Shown: positions 1 through 5,294 of the stretch, piece after piece
Layout: every line of letters starts with the position of its first letter
Position numbering within the stretch: the first letter of the stretch is position 1
Assembly (NCBI GenBank): GCA_022615255.1
Contig: JAKEHC010000132.1
Span: 1-5,296, forward strand
Reading direction: 5' to 3'
From: Candidatus Dadabacteria bacterium
GTDB lineage: Bacteria > Desulfobacterota_D > UBA1144 > Nemesobacterales > CSP1-2
DNA length: 5,296 nucleotides
Notes under the pieces: generated by a model
Seen by the model: the letters and a program-made list of their open reading frames with translations, nothing else
Told to the model about the DNA's origin: nothing
The model's database searches: none
Position numbers and translations under genes: made by a program

Positions 1-1321
1 ACAAAATATACCGGCTCAGGTCTCTATCCTTTACGATATCCGCTATCATTTCCTTTATATATTTAGTATCTATCACGATTCTTTCCTTTGAGATATCAGG
101 GGCGTTAAAAGATATATCCTCAAGAATCTTCTCCAAAATTGTATGAAGCCTCCTAGCCCCTATATTTTCCGTCGACTCGTTCACATATGCGGCTATCTCT
201 GCAACCTCGTTTATGGCTTCCTCCCTGAAAATAAGCTCAATCCCCTCTGTTTTAAGAAGCTCCTTATACTGCCTGATAAGGGCATTCTTTGGTTCTATTA
301 GAATTCTAATAAAATCCTCCTTAGTTAATGGATCGAGTTCCACTCTGATAGGGAACCTCCCCTGAATTTCAGGTATGAGATCAGAAGGCTTTGACACATG
401 AAAGGCTCCGGCGGCTATAAAGAGAATGTGATCCGTTCTGACCATCCCGTGTTTTGTATTTACAGTGCATCCCTCTATTATAGGAAGCAAATCCCTTTGA
501 ACACCTTCTCTTGAGACATCGGGGCCCGCTGCGGTCTCACGTCCAGCTATCTTATCTATCTCATCTATAAAGATAATCCCCGACTGCTCCACCCTTTCAA
601 TCGCTTGTTTAACGACCTTGTCCATATCAATAAGCTTCTGTGCCTCCTCATGAAGCAGAATCTCTATTGCCTCGGGGACCCTGACCTTTCTTTTTTTAGT
701 TCGCTTCGGAAAGAGATTTCCCAGCATGTCTGCGATATTTACGTCCATCTCCTCCATCCCAGATGGGGTAAAAACCTGAACGGGAAGGTTTTTCATGCTA
801 ACCTCGACATCTACGTATCTGTCGTTGAGCTTTCCTTCCCGTAAAAGTTTTCTTAGCTTCTCTCTCGTATCGTTAAATGCTGTAACATCGGCAGTTTTAT
901 TCTTAGGGTATAAAAGATCGAGAATTCTCTCCTCTGCTAAATCTTCAGCCTTATTTCTTACCGACTGCTTCTCTTCGTCTGTTATCATCTTTACAGCGAT
1001 ATCGGTAATGTCTCTAATCATAGATTCTACATCCCTTCCCACATATCCCACCTCTGTGAACTTCGAAGCCTCGACCTTTAAGAAAGGGGCCTGAGCGAGT
1101 TTTGCAAGCCTTCTTGCAATCTCTGTTTTGCCGACTCCTGTTGGGCCAATCATCAAGATATTCTTAGGTGCTATCTCATCTCTGAGCTCAGGAGACACGC
1201 GCTGCCTTCTCCAGCGATTTCTAAGGGCAATTGATACCGCCCTCTTCGCCTTATTCTGACCCACAATGTATTTATCCAGCTCAGAAACGATCTCTCTAGG
1301 CGTAAAAAAGGGTTCACTCAT
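1..1321 (-). CDS. hslU: HslU (ClpY), ATPase/unfoldase subunit of the HslUV protease; complete except for its stop codon
   Basis: This AAA+ (Clp/HSP100) ATPase forms hexameric rings that use ATP to unfold cytoplasmic proteins and pass them into the HslV peptidase. I translated it by hand: 440 uninterrupted codons from an ATG at 1321, against 443 residues in E. coli HslU. Visible motifs: Walker A GPTGVGKT at residues 59-66, pore loop GYVG at 92-95, Walker B IIFIDEIDK at 249-257, arginine-finger region GRFP with R322, and sensor-2 GARRLHT with R390. The segment between the pore loop and Walker B (roughly 110-240) is the substrate-handling I domain, rich in charged residues. The protein ends RYIL, the C-terminal tail by which HslU docks into HslV pockets. 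The next base (position 1) reads T, so the stop codon almost certainly lies across the window edge. A GAGG Shine-Dalgarno at 1333-1330 sits 8 nt before the ATG. It follows hslV after an unusually long spacer of 161 nt. Confidence 0.97.
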   Translation of the reverse strand, partial: MSEPFFTPREIVSELDKYIVGQNKAKRAVSIALRNRWRRQRVSPELRDEIAPKNILMIGPTGVGKTEIARRLAKLAQAPFLKVEASKFTEVGYVGRDVESMIRDITDIAVKMITDEEKQSVRNKAEDLAEERILDLLYPKNKTADVTAFNDTREKLRKLLREGKLNDRYVDVEVSMKNLPVQVFTPSGMEEMDVNIADMLGNLFPKRTKKRKVRVPEAIEILLHEEAQKLIDMDKVVKQAIERVEQSGIIFIDEIDKIAGRETAAGPDVSREGVQRDLLPIIEGCTVNTKHGMVRTDHILFIAAGAFHVSKPSDLIPEIQGRFPIRVELDPLTKEDFIRILIEPKNALIRQYKELLKTEGIELIFREEAINEVAEIAAYVNESTENIGARRLHTILEKILEDISFNAPDISKERIVIDTKYIKEMIADIVKDRDLSRYIL

Positions 1322-1361
1322 TTAATATGCCTCATATTACAAATTCAAAATTAAAAGCTTC

Positions 1362-1481
1362 AAATCACGAACAAATTCTAAACCTCGAATGCTAAATTCC
1401 AATTAAAAGGGAAAAAGCTTAATTAGTTAGTATTTAAAAATTGGACTTTGTTTGTGCTTTGTGATTTTGTATTCGTGATTT
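1362..1481. repeat. 120-bp imperfect palindrome (MITE-like) between hslV and hslU
   Basis: The outer 10 bp form a perfect inverted repeat: aaatcacgaa at 1362-1371 and ttcgtgattt at 1472-1481. A second block, aaattccaatt at 1394-1404, pairs 10 of 11 with aattggacttt at 1439-1449. Both blocks lie exactly 32 bp in from their end, so the unit is symmetric, with 43-bp arms and a 34-bp AT-rich centre. The sequence between the blocks is only loosely complementary. In the transcript this would be a long weak hairpin between the two protease subunits. No ORF of note lies inside. A small non-autonomous mobile repeat or a dispersed intergenic repeat is the likeliest origin; this is inferred from symmetry alone. 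Confidence 0.55.
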
Positions 1482-1482
1482 T

Positions 1483-2016
1483 TTATAGAACCTCCACCAC
1501 GATCTTATCATTGGTATAAATGCATATTTCAGCCGCAATTCTAAGAGCCTCCTCCACAATCCCCTTCGCGTCCATTTTGGAGTGCCTGAGTAATGCCCTT
1601 GCCGCAGCCTGTGCGTAGGGTCCCCCTGATCCTATGGCTATAACATCGTCATCGGGTTCGATAACATCGCCGCTTCCAGAGATTAGAAATATATTCTCCT
1701 TATCCGCAATCGCAAGAAGTGCTTCAAGCCTTCTCAATATTCTGTCTGTCCGCCAGTCCCTCGCAAGCTCTACAGTCGCCCTTCTCAGGTTGCCTCTATA
1801 CTCATCGAGTTTTGATTCAAATTTGTCAAATAGAGTAAGCGCATCCGCCGTAGCTCCCGAAAATCCGACCATAACCCTGTCGTTATGAATCTTTCTTACC
1901 TTCCTAGCCGTATGTTTTATTGCAGTCTGCCCTAAGGTAACCTGACCATCTCCGCCCATTGCAACACGGCCGTCTTTTCTAACGCAAACTATAGTCGTGC
2001 CATGAAACTCGCTCAT
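1483..2016 (-). CDS. hslV: HslV (ClpQ), threonine peptidase subunit of the HslUV protease
   Basis: This is the proteasome-beta-like subunit that stacks as two hexamers and degrades proteins delivered by HslU in the cytoplasm. It has 177 codons and starts MSEFHGTTIV. Removal of six residues after Gly6 would expose Thr7 as the N-terminal nucleophile, leaving a 171-residue mature enzyme. Family hallmarks seen: GGDGQVTLG at 21-29 (Asp23, mature 17), Lys39 in ARKVRK (mature 33), the GFSGATADA segment at 51-59, DWRTDRILRRLEAL at 87-100, and IGSGGPYAQAAARALL at 128-143 with Ser130 (mature 124). The ATG lies 6 nt after the xerC TAG. Only a weak AGAG precedes it, so translation is probably coupled to xerC. 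The start is fixed because nothing shorter keeps the TT motif. Hand-compared with E. coli HslV it is close over the whole length; no key residue is missing. Confidence 0.98.
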   Translation of the reverse strand: MSEFHGTTIVCVRKDGRVAMGGDGQVTLGQTAIKHTARKVRKIHNDRVMVGFSGATADALTLFDKFESKLDEYRGNLRRATVELARDWRTDRILRRLEALLAIADKENIFLISGSGDVIEPDDDVIAIGSGGPYAQAAARALLRHSKMDAKGIVEEALRIAAEICIYTNDKIVVEVL

Positions 2017-2022
2017 TTTTCT

Positions 2023-2934
2023 CTAGGCTCTGGGATGGGTTTTATCGTAAATCTCCATAATTTTCTCGATTGAGGTGTGGGTGTAACGCTGCGTCGTAGA
2101 AAGACTCCTATGCCCAAGCATCTCCTGAATCGCCCGCAGATCCGCACCGCTGCCCAAAAGGTGGGTTGCAAATGCGTGTCTAAGCACATGCGGGCTTACG
2201 CTCTTCGGGATCTTTGACATGCTTACATATCTTTTAACAATCCTTGCTACACTCCTTGAAGTGATTCTGCCGCCGCGTGAGTTTGCAAATAAAAAGTCGC
2301 CGCTTGGCTTAAGCTCTTTTCTTTTGGATATATATAGCTTAACAGCGTCGAGTGCTTTAGAGCCGAAGGGGACAATTCTCTCTTTTCCCCCTTTTCCTAA
2401 AACCTTTACAAGGGAATCCGTAAGATTTATGTCGCTCAAGTTTATCCCTACAAGCTCACTTACCCTAAGCCCGCTTGAATAAAGAAGCTCAAGCATCGCT
2501 TTATCCCTAGAGCCTAAAGCATTATTAATATACTCTCTGTCAAGGAGTATAAACACCTCATCCACGGTTAATAATGCCGGAAGCCTTTTTTCACCCCTTG
2601 GAGTGGGAACAAGCTTAGCCGAGTTCTTTTTAATAATGCCTTCTCTCAAAAGAAACTCAAAAAAGGTTCTGATAGAGGCGAGTTTCCTTGATACCGACGC
2701 TTTTGAATTCTTCCTCGCATAAAGCCAGCCGAGATATGCCCTTATAGTAATTTCATCTACTGAAAAATAATCGAAATTGTCTGAAGCGGGACTAAAGCCT
2801 TTTTCTTTAAGAAAACCACTAAATTCTAAAAGATCAGTCATATATGCCCTAACTGTATGTTCCGAATAATTCCTTTCAGAATTAAGAAACTCCCTGAACC
2901 TCTTAAAATGAGCAGACATCAGTTTCTCCTTCAT
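2023..2934 (-). CDS. xerC: Tyrosine site-specific recombinase of the XerC/XerD family, probably XerC
   Basis: Xer recombinases act in pairs at the chromosomal dif site, cutting and rejoining DNA through a phosphotyrosine link to resolve chromosome dimers at division. The product is 303 aa from the ATG at 2934. An N-terminal SAM-like core-binding domain (about 5-95) precedes the catalytic domain. All catalytic residues are visible: Arg157 in GLRVSEL, Lys181 in LGKGGKER, His249 and Arg252 in HVLRHAFATH, His275 in LGHRSLSTTQ, and nucleophile Tyr284 in QRYTH. The ATG at 2934 has AAGGGGTGA at 2950-2942, 7 nt upstream. An internal ATG at 2919 has AAGGAG 6 nt upstream and would give 298 aa, the E. 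coli Xer length, so either start may be used. The reading frame stays open to an ATG at 2988, but that extension lies in a palindromic repeat and is unlikely. The name XerC rather than XerD rests on the neighbouring hslVU genes, as in Bacillus codV-clpQ-clpY. Confidence 0.93.
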   Translation of the reverse strand: MKEKLMSAHFKRFREFLNSERNYSEHTVRAYMTDLLEFSGFLKEKGFSPASDNFDYFSVDEITIRAYLGWLYARKNSKASVSRKLASIRTFFEFLLREGIIKKNSAKLVPTPRGEKRLPALLTVDEVFILLDREYINNALGSRDKAMLELLYSSGLRVSELVGINLSDINLTDSLVKVLGKGGKERIVPFGSKALDAVKLYISKRKELKPSGDFLFANSRGGRITSRSVARIVKRYVSMSKIPKSVSPHVLRHAFATHLLGSGADLRAIQEMLGHRSLSTTQRYTHTSIEKIMEIYDKTHPRA

Positions 2935-2941
2935 AATATAC

Positions 2942-2950
2942 TCACCCCTT
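2942..2950 (-). promoter_or_regulatory. Ribosome binding site deciding the xerC start
   Basis: Read on the minus strand the bases are AAGGGGTGA, 7 nt before the ATG at 2934. They match the anti-Shine-Dalgarno complement apart from one missing base. This argues against the upstream ATG at 2988, which would lie inside the GC-rich repeat and lacks a comparable site. A second site, AAGGAG, lies within the first codons and could serve the ATG at 2919. Confidence 0.7.
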
Positions 2951-2977
2951 CTTGTAATTTCAAATCTGGAGCATAAA

Positions 2978-3054
2978 TGTAGGGGCAACCCTTGCCCGTG
3001 TTGAGCGCTGTCTTACTACGGCTGCACAAAATGTGCAGGTGCAAGCCCCCATTT
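2978..3054. repeat. GC-rich palindromic intergenic repeat upstream of xerC
   Basis: Two compact hairpins stand out against the AT-rich surroundings. gggcaa (2983-2988) pairs with ttgccc (2992-2997) around a CCC loop. ctgcaca (3022-3028) pairs with tgtgcag (3032-3038) around AAA. The unit begins atgtaggggcaa and its reverse complement begins atgggggcttgc, so the ends are loosely inverted copies. Such aggggc...gcccc units are a common type of dispersed intergenic repeat in bacterial genomes; that this one is dispersed cannot be shown from a single copy. Neither hairpin is followed by a T-run, so it is not an intrinsic terminator. Confidence 0.55.
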
Positions 3055-3181
3055 TACCCTCCGTTTTGTCTGTCATTGGAGCCAATACTTGATTTTCGAG
3101 AAGTGTTTAATAGAGAGGTTTGGAAAACATGTTAGATTAATACTAATTCCTTAATTCAATCAGAATAATCTTTGTTGTTTG

Positions 3182-3268
3182 GGGATGCCCTGGTTACTGA
3201 TGTTCAAAACTAAACTTCGTGTCCTAGTGGCTGAATTTTGGAATAACCTATTTACTGATGCTCAAATC
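3182..3268 (-). repeat. Diverged direct repeat spanning the 3' end of the hydrolase gene
   Basis: The last codons of the hydrolase with their stop (3268-3240 on the minus strand) recur 58 bp downstream (3210-3182), with 22 of 29 bases identical. The core TTTGA[G/A]CATCAGTAA matches 14 of 15 bases, so both copies would read Phe-Glu-His-Gln-stop. This suggests an old short tandem duplication of the gene's end, or a repeat element that supplied the present C-terminus. Confidence 0.6.
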
Positions 3269-5033
3269 CTTTGTAATCCCTGGACAGCTCTTCATAGAAT
3301 AAACCGGAGCTAACAACCCTTTTAGCGCCGATGTATCTCCGACTATAATAAGATTTATTTATACTATCGATTCTAACCCTCTTTGCAGCAGATGATGCAT
3401 GTATAAACTCGCTGTCTCCTATGTATATGCCGACATGCGAGGGATAGCTCGCATATGTCCTGAAAAACACGAGGTCGCCTACAGAGAGTTCGCCCTTTTT
3501 GACGCTCCTTCCAATTTTATATATCTCCCGGGCTGTTCTTGGAAGATCAACGTCAAAAAAGCTAAAAACCTTATTAACAAACGCCGAGCAGTCTAGACCC
3601 CTTATCAATGAATTGCCCCCAAACTTATAGGGCGCCCCGAGAAACCTCTTGGCTATGCTTATAATCACATCCCTTGAGAGCCCGTAGCCATCCATATCTA
3701 TATTCCCAACCTTTTGAGCCTGAGCGGTTTCAATCTTTGGCAGCGTTTTAATGTGCCCGTTGTCGTTCATTATTTTAATGTCCTCGATCGCCAGTTGACC
3801 TTTAGCATTTGCTTGACTCGGAATTCTAAGAACCTGGCCGGCTCTTATCGTATTTCCCTTTAATCCGTTTGCTTTCTTTAAATCATTCAGAGATACCCTG
3901 TACCTTTTAGCAATTACGCCTATGCTATCCCCTTTTTTAACGATATGAATGCCGTTTCTGTTTATCTCCTGAGTTCCGGGTCCAGCGCTTCTTGATAAAT
4001 TTGAGCCGGGGATGGTTAGCCTAGTCCCAGTTCTGACTTGATTGCTCTTTAAACCGTTTGCTTCTTTTAAATCCCTTAGAGAAACATGATGCCTTCCTGC
4101 GATTGTGCCTAGGGTATCCCCTTTTTTGACTATATAGCTGTTACCTTCATTTACATTTGGAGAGATTTTCACAACCCTCATCGGAATTTGAGAGCCAGGA
4201 ATGTTGAGCTTCATCCCCTCTTTAAGTTGGTTGCTCCTCAAACCATTTGCATCTTTTAAATCCTTTATCGCAAGATTGTACTTGCCTGCGATTGTGCCCA
4301 GTGTGTCCCCTTTTCTGACTATATAGCTGTTATCCTCGTTTACATTTGTAGAGATCCTCACAACCCTCATCGTAATTCCAGGATCAGGAATGATTAGCTT
4401 CATTCCAGTTCTGACTTGATTGCTCAGTAGGCCATTTGCGCTCTTTAAATCGCTTAAAGAAACCCCAAAGCTATCCGCAATCTTCGCCAGCGAGTCTCCT
4501 TTTTTAACTACGTATTCGCGGTACTTATAAGATGAAACGCCTCTAGGATTTGTGTCCAACTGATCTCGGGTGATTATATCAGTGACATTCTTATTAGGAG
4601 AGTCAGGTATAATTAGGATCGTTCCGCTTTTTAATTCGCCATCGGAAAGTCCATTCGCACTTTTTAATTCCGCAACTGTGACTCCAAATTGATTAGCCAC
4701 TTTACTAAGAGTGTCTACGTCTTTAACCACATACCTTAGTGAAAGCCCCTCTAGGTTGCTTTCAGTCAACGCTTTTTCATTTTCTTTTTTCTCTGTTTTT
4801 TTAGAAACTGCCCCGCCATTCTCGCCAGAATCAGGAATTACGATGGTATCCCCGACATTCAATCTGTCAGTGCTTAGCCTGTTTGCCTTTTTTATGGACT
4901 TAAGAGAAACACGAAACCTCTTTGCGATGCCGCTTAAATTATCCCCCTTTTTAACAACATACCTGACAGTGGCGAAAGCAGTAGCGGGAAGAAAAATAAA
5001 CAGTATTAATAATGCTGAACGCTTTGCTATCAT
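3252..5033 (-). CDS. Secreted peptidoglycan hydrolase: signal peptide, six LysM repeats, C-terminal NlpC/P60 peptidase
   Basis: The predicted role is a cell-wall endopeptidase that cuts peptide stems of peptidoglycan, anchored to glycan by LysM modules. The 593-aa product starts at the ATG at 5033, which has an excellent AAAGGAGGTG site. The frame is open to an ATG at 5078, but that would bury the signal peptide. Residues 1-21 form a signal peptide (KR, hydrophobic stretch, cleavage after AFA). LysM repeats lie at about 25-67, 101-143, 174-216, 237-279, 300-342 and 363-405, each of the form Y-V/I-V-K-KGD...ANGL...IP. Repeat 2 has DVD in place of KGD. A Lys/Glu-rich linker separates repeats 1 and 2. 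The NlpC/P60 (C40) domain spans about 453-575, with Cys482 in LDCSAFV, His533 in PSHVGIYIGD and His545 in FIHASS as the expected catalytic triad. A short tail ends FEHQ. It has its own promoters and lies 317 bp upstream of xerC. The exact bond cleaved and any division role are inference. Confidence 0.93.
   Translation of the reverse strand: MIAKRSALLILFIFLPATAFATVRYVVKKGDNLSGIAKRFRVSLKSIKKANRLSTDRLNVGDTIVIPDSGENGGAVSKKTEKKENEKALTESNLEGLSLRYVVKDVDTLSKVANQFGVTVAELKSANGLSDGELKSGTILIIPDSPNKNVTDIITRDQLDTNPRGVSSYKYREYVVKKGDSLAKIADSFGVSLSDLKSANGLLSNQVRTGMKLIIPDPGITMRVVRISTNVNEDNSYIVRKGDTLGTIAGKYNLAIKDLKDANGLRSNQLKEGMKLNIPGSQIPMRVVKISPNVNEGNSYIVKKGDTLGTIAGRHHVSLRDLKEANGLKSNQVRTGTRLTIPGSNLSRSAGPGTQEINRNGIHIVKKGDSIGVIAKRYRVSLNDLKKANGLKGNTIRAGQVLRIPSQANAKGQLAIEDIKIMNDNGHIKTLPKIETAQAQKVGNIDMDGYGLSRDVIISIAKRFLGAPYKFGGNSLIRGLDCSAFVNKVFSFFDVDLPRTAREIYKIGRSVKKGELSVGDLVFFRTYASYPSHVGIYIGDSEFIHASSAAKRVRIDSINKSYYSRRYIGAKRVVSSGLFYEELSRDYKGFEHQ
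3990..4367 (-). repeat. Tandem 189-bp (63-residue) duplication inside the LysM array
   Basis: Two consecutive units, 4367-4179 and 4178-3990, each encode a linker beginning RVV[R/K]IS followed by LysM repeat 4 or 5. Both protein and DNA align without gaps at a 189-bp period; for example tatatagctg occurs at 4320-4329 and 4131-4140. The linker NVNE-NSYIV and the segment KGDTLGTIAG are shared, and no other LysM linker in the gene has this sequence. This is the most recent-looking duplication in the array. Confidence 0.85.
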
Positions 5034-5037
5034 ATTA

Positions 5038-5047
5038 CACCTCCTTT
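5038..5047 (-). promoter_or_regulatory. Strong ribosome binding site of the LysM hydrolase
   Basis: Read on the minus strand the bases are AAAGGAGGTG, almost the full anti-Shine-Dalgarno complement. GGAGG ends 6 nt before the ATG at 5033. It fixes the start at the signal-peptide methionine. Its first base is also the last base of a possible leader stem (5047-5055 with 5104-5112). Confidence 0.9.
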
Positions 5048-5112
5048 GGACATGCGGATTAGGTGGGTAAAATAACAAAAATATTTTGAATTAATTAGTT
5101 AGTGCATGTCCA
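5047..5112 (-). promoter_or_regulatory. Possible leader-RNA stem ending at the hydrolase ribosome binding site
   Basis: In the mRNA, TGGACATGC (5112-5104) is perfectly complementary to GCATGTCCA (5055-5047), a 9-bp stem closing a 48-nt AT-rich loop. The 3' arm runs straight into AAAGGAGGTG. The pairing is seen directly; a role in translation control is inference. A large loop and only 9 pairs make it moderately stable at best. Confidence 0.4.
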
Positions 5113-5140
5113 TTAGACTTTAAAGGTAAACCGTTTTCAA
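5112..5140 (-). promoter_or_regulatory. Promoter P1 of the LysM hydrolase (sigma-70 type)
   Basis: On the minus strand a -35 box TTGAAA (5140-5135) and a -10 box TCTAAT (5117-5112) are separated by 17 bp, each matching consensus at 5 of 6 positions. Initiation would fall near 5105, giving a leader of about 70 nt before the ATG. The orientation and distance fit the hydrolase gene. Confidence 0.65.
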
Positions 5141-5162
5141 AGAGCTTATAAAAATTCCAAAC

Positions 5163-5192
5163 ATTATATACTAATAATAATTAAGATGTAAA
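5163..5192 (-). promoter_or_regulatory. Promoter P2 of the LysM hydrolase (sigma-70 type)
   Basis: On the minus strand a -35 box TTTACA (5192-5187, 5 of 6) and a perfect -10 box TATAAT (5168-5163) are separated by 18 bp. Initiation near 5156 would give a leader of about 120 nt. It lies upstream of P1, and only its transcripts would carry both arms of the leader stem. Surrounding AT-richness makes chance matches easier, hence moderate confidence. Confidence 0.6.
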
Positions 5193-5201
5193 GGGCTCGA
5201 A

Positions 5202-5258
5202 TTAGATCACCAAAAATGTTACCAAGACATACATCGTTAGATCACGAGAAATGTTACC
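5202..5258. repeat. Two 22-bp direct repeats at 35-bp spacing
   Basis: Copies at 5202-5223 and 5237-5258 both read ttagatcac, three variable bases, then aaatgttacc; 20 of 22 positions agree. They end 10 bp upstream of the P2 -35 box as read on the minus strand. Two readings fit: tandem operator sites for a regulator of the hydrolase, or tandem transposase-binding repeats at the end of an insertion sequence (IS21-like ends carry such repeats) whose body lies beyond 5296. The window cannot decide between them. Confidence 0.65.
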
Positions 5259-5272
5259 GAAAGGTACAATGG

Positions 5273-5294
5273 CGCTTGTATGGACATGCAAGCG
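5273..5294. repeat. Short inverted repeat at the right edge
   Basis: cgcttgtatg (5273-5282) and catgcaagcg (5285-5294) are complementary at 9 of 10 positions, with a G:T mismatch, around a 2-base centre. The sequence runs off the window, so a following T-run cannot be assessed. It could be a terminator stem of a gene further right or part of a mobile-element end. Confidence 0.45.

Larger units (their letters stand above)
2935..3251. other. 317-bp spacer between the hydrolase gene and xerC; no convincing gene
   Basis: Three things are visible. Next to xerC is a GC-rich palindromic repeat (about 2978-3054). The middle (3061-3180) is AT-rich and without clear structure apart from short palindromes such as aacatgtt. 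Next to the hydrolase gene is a diverged copy of that gene's 3' end (3182-3210). I found no hairpin followed by a T-run on the minus strand, so no intrinsic terminator can be called, and no well-spaced -35/-10 pair for xerC. Whether xerC-hslVU has its own promoter here or is reached by read-through from the hydrolase is open. Confidence 0.6.

Noticed and set aside
605..1094. Two plus-strand ORFs of 79 and 99 codons (605-844 and 795-1094)
   Set aside because: They lie wholly opposite the intact hslU gene and show no recognisable domain; they are shadows of its codon pattern.
1319..1335. Five-codon mini-ORF (ATG at 1335) whose TGA overlaps the hslU ATG
   Set aside because: The overlap would suit translational coupling, but no ribosome binding site precedes it and such short frames arise by chance.
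1634..1888. Plus-strand ORF of 84 codons
   Set aside because: It lies opposite hslV, is Ser/Leu-rich and resembles no protein I know; antisense shadow.
2219..2482. Plus-strand ORF of 87 codons
   Set aside because: It lies opposite the xerC catalytic domain; antisense shadow.
2960..3052. Minus-strand 30-codon ORF starting MGACTCTFC with a GGAGGG site upstream
   Set aside because: It is made almost entirely of the GC-rich palindromic repeat, so its open frame and Cys-rich start are probably by-products of the repeat. The ribosome-site match keeps it from being dismissed completely.
3135..3170. Possible hairpin gatta...taatc downstream of the hydrolase, as a terminator
   Set aside because: The arms pair poorly beyond 5 bp and no T-run follows on the minus strand.
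1202..3251. CRISPR array, tRNA, rRNA or riboswitch in the spacers
   Set aside because: No regularly spaced identical repeats, cloverleaf sequence or known aptamer core could be seen in either spacer.
3399..3596. Plus-strand ORF of 65 codons
   Set aside because: It lies opposite the NlpC/P60 domain of the hydrolase and has no supporting motif.
4711..5070. Plus-strand ORF of 119 codons
   Set aside because: It lies opposite the signal peptide, first LysM repeat and start of the hydrolase gene; antisense shadow.
5161..5192. A dif-like site (gtatataatgtt on the minus strand resembles part of dif)
   Set aside because: Only the centre resembles dif; the two 11-bp Xer arms do not. The match is better explained by the TATAAT box of promoter P2.
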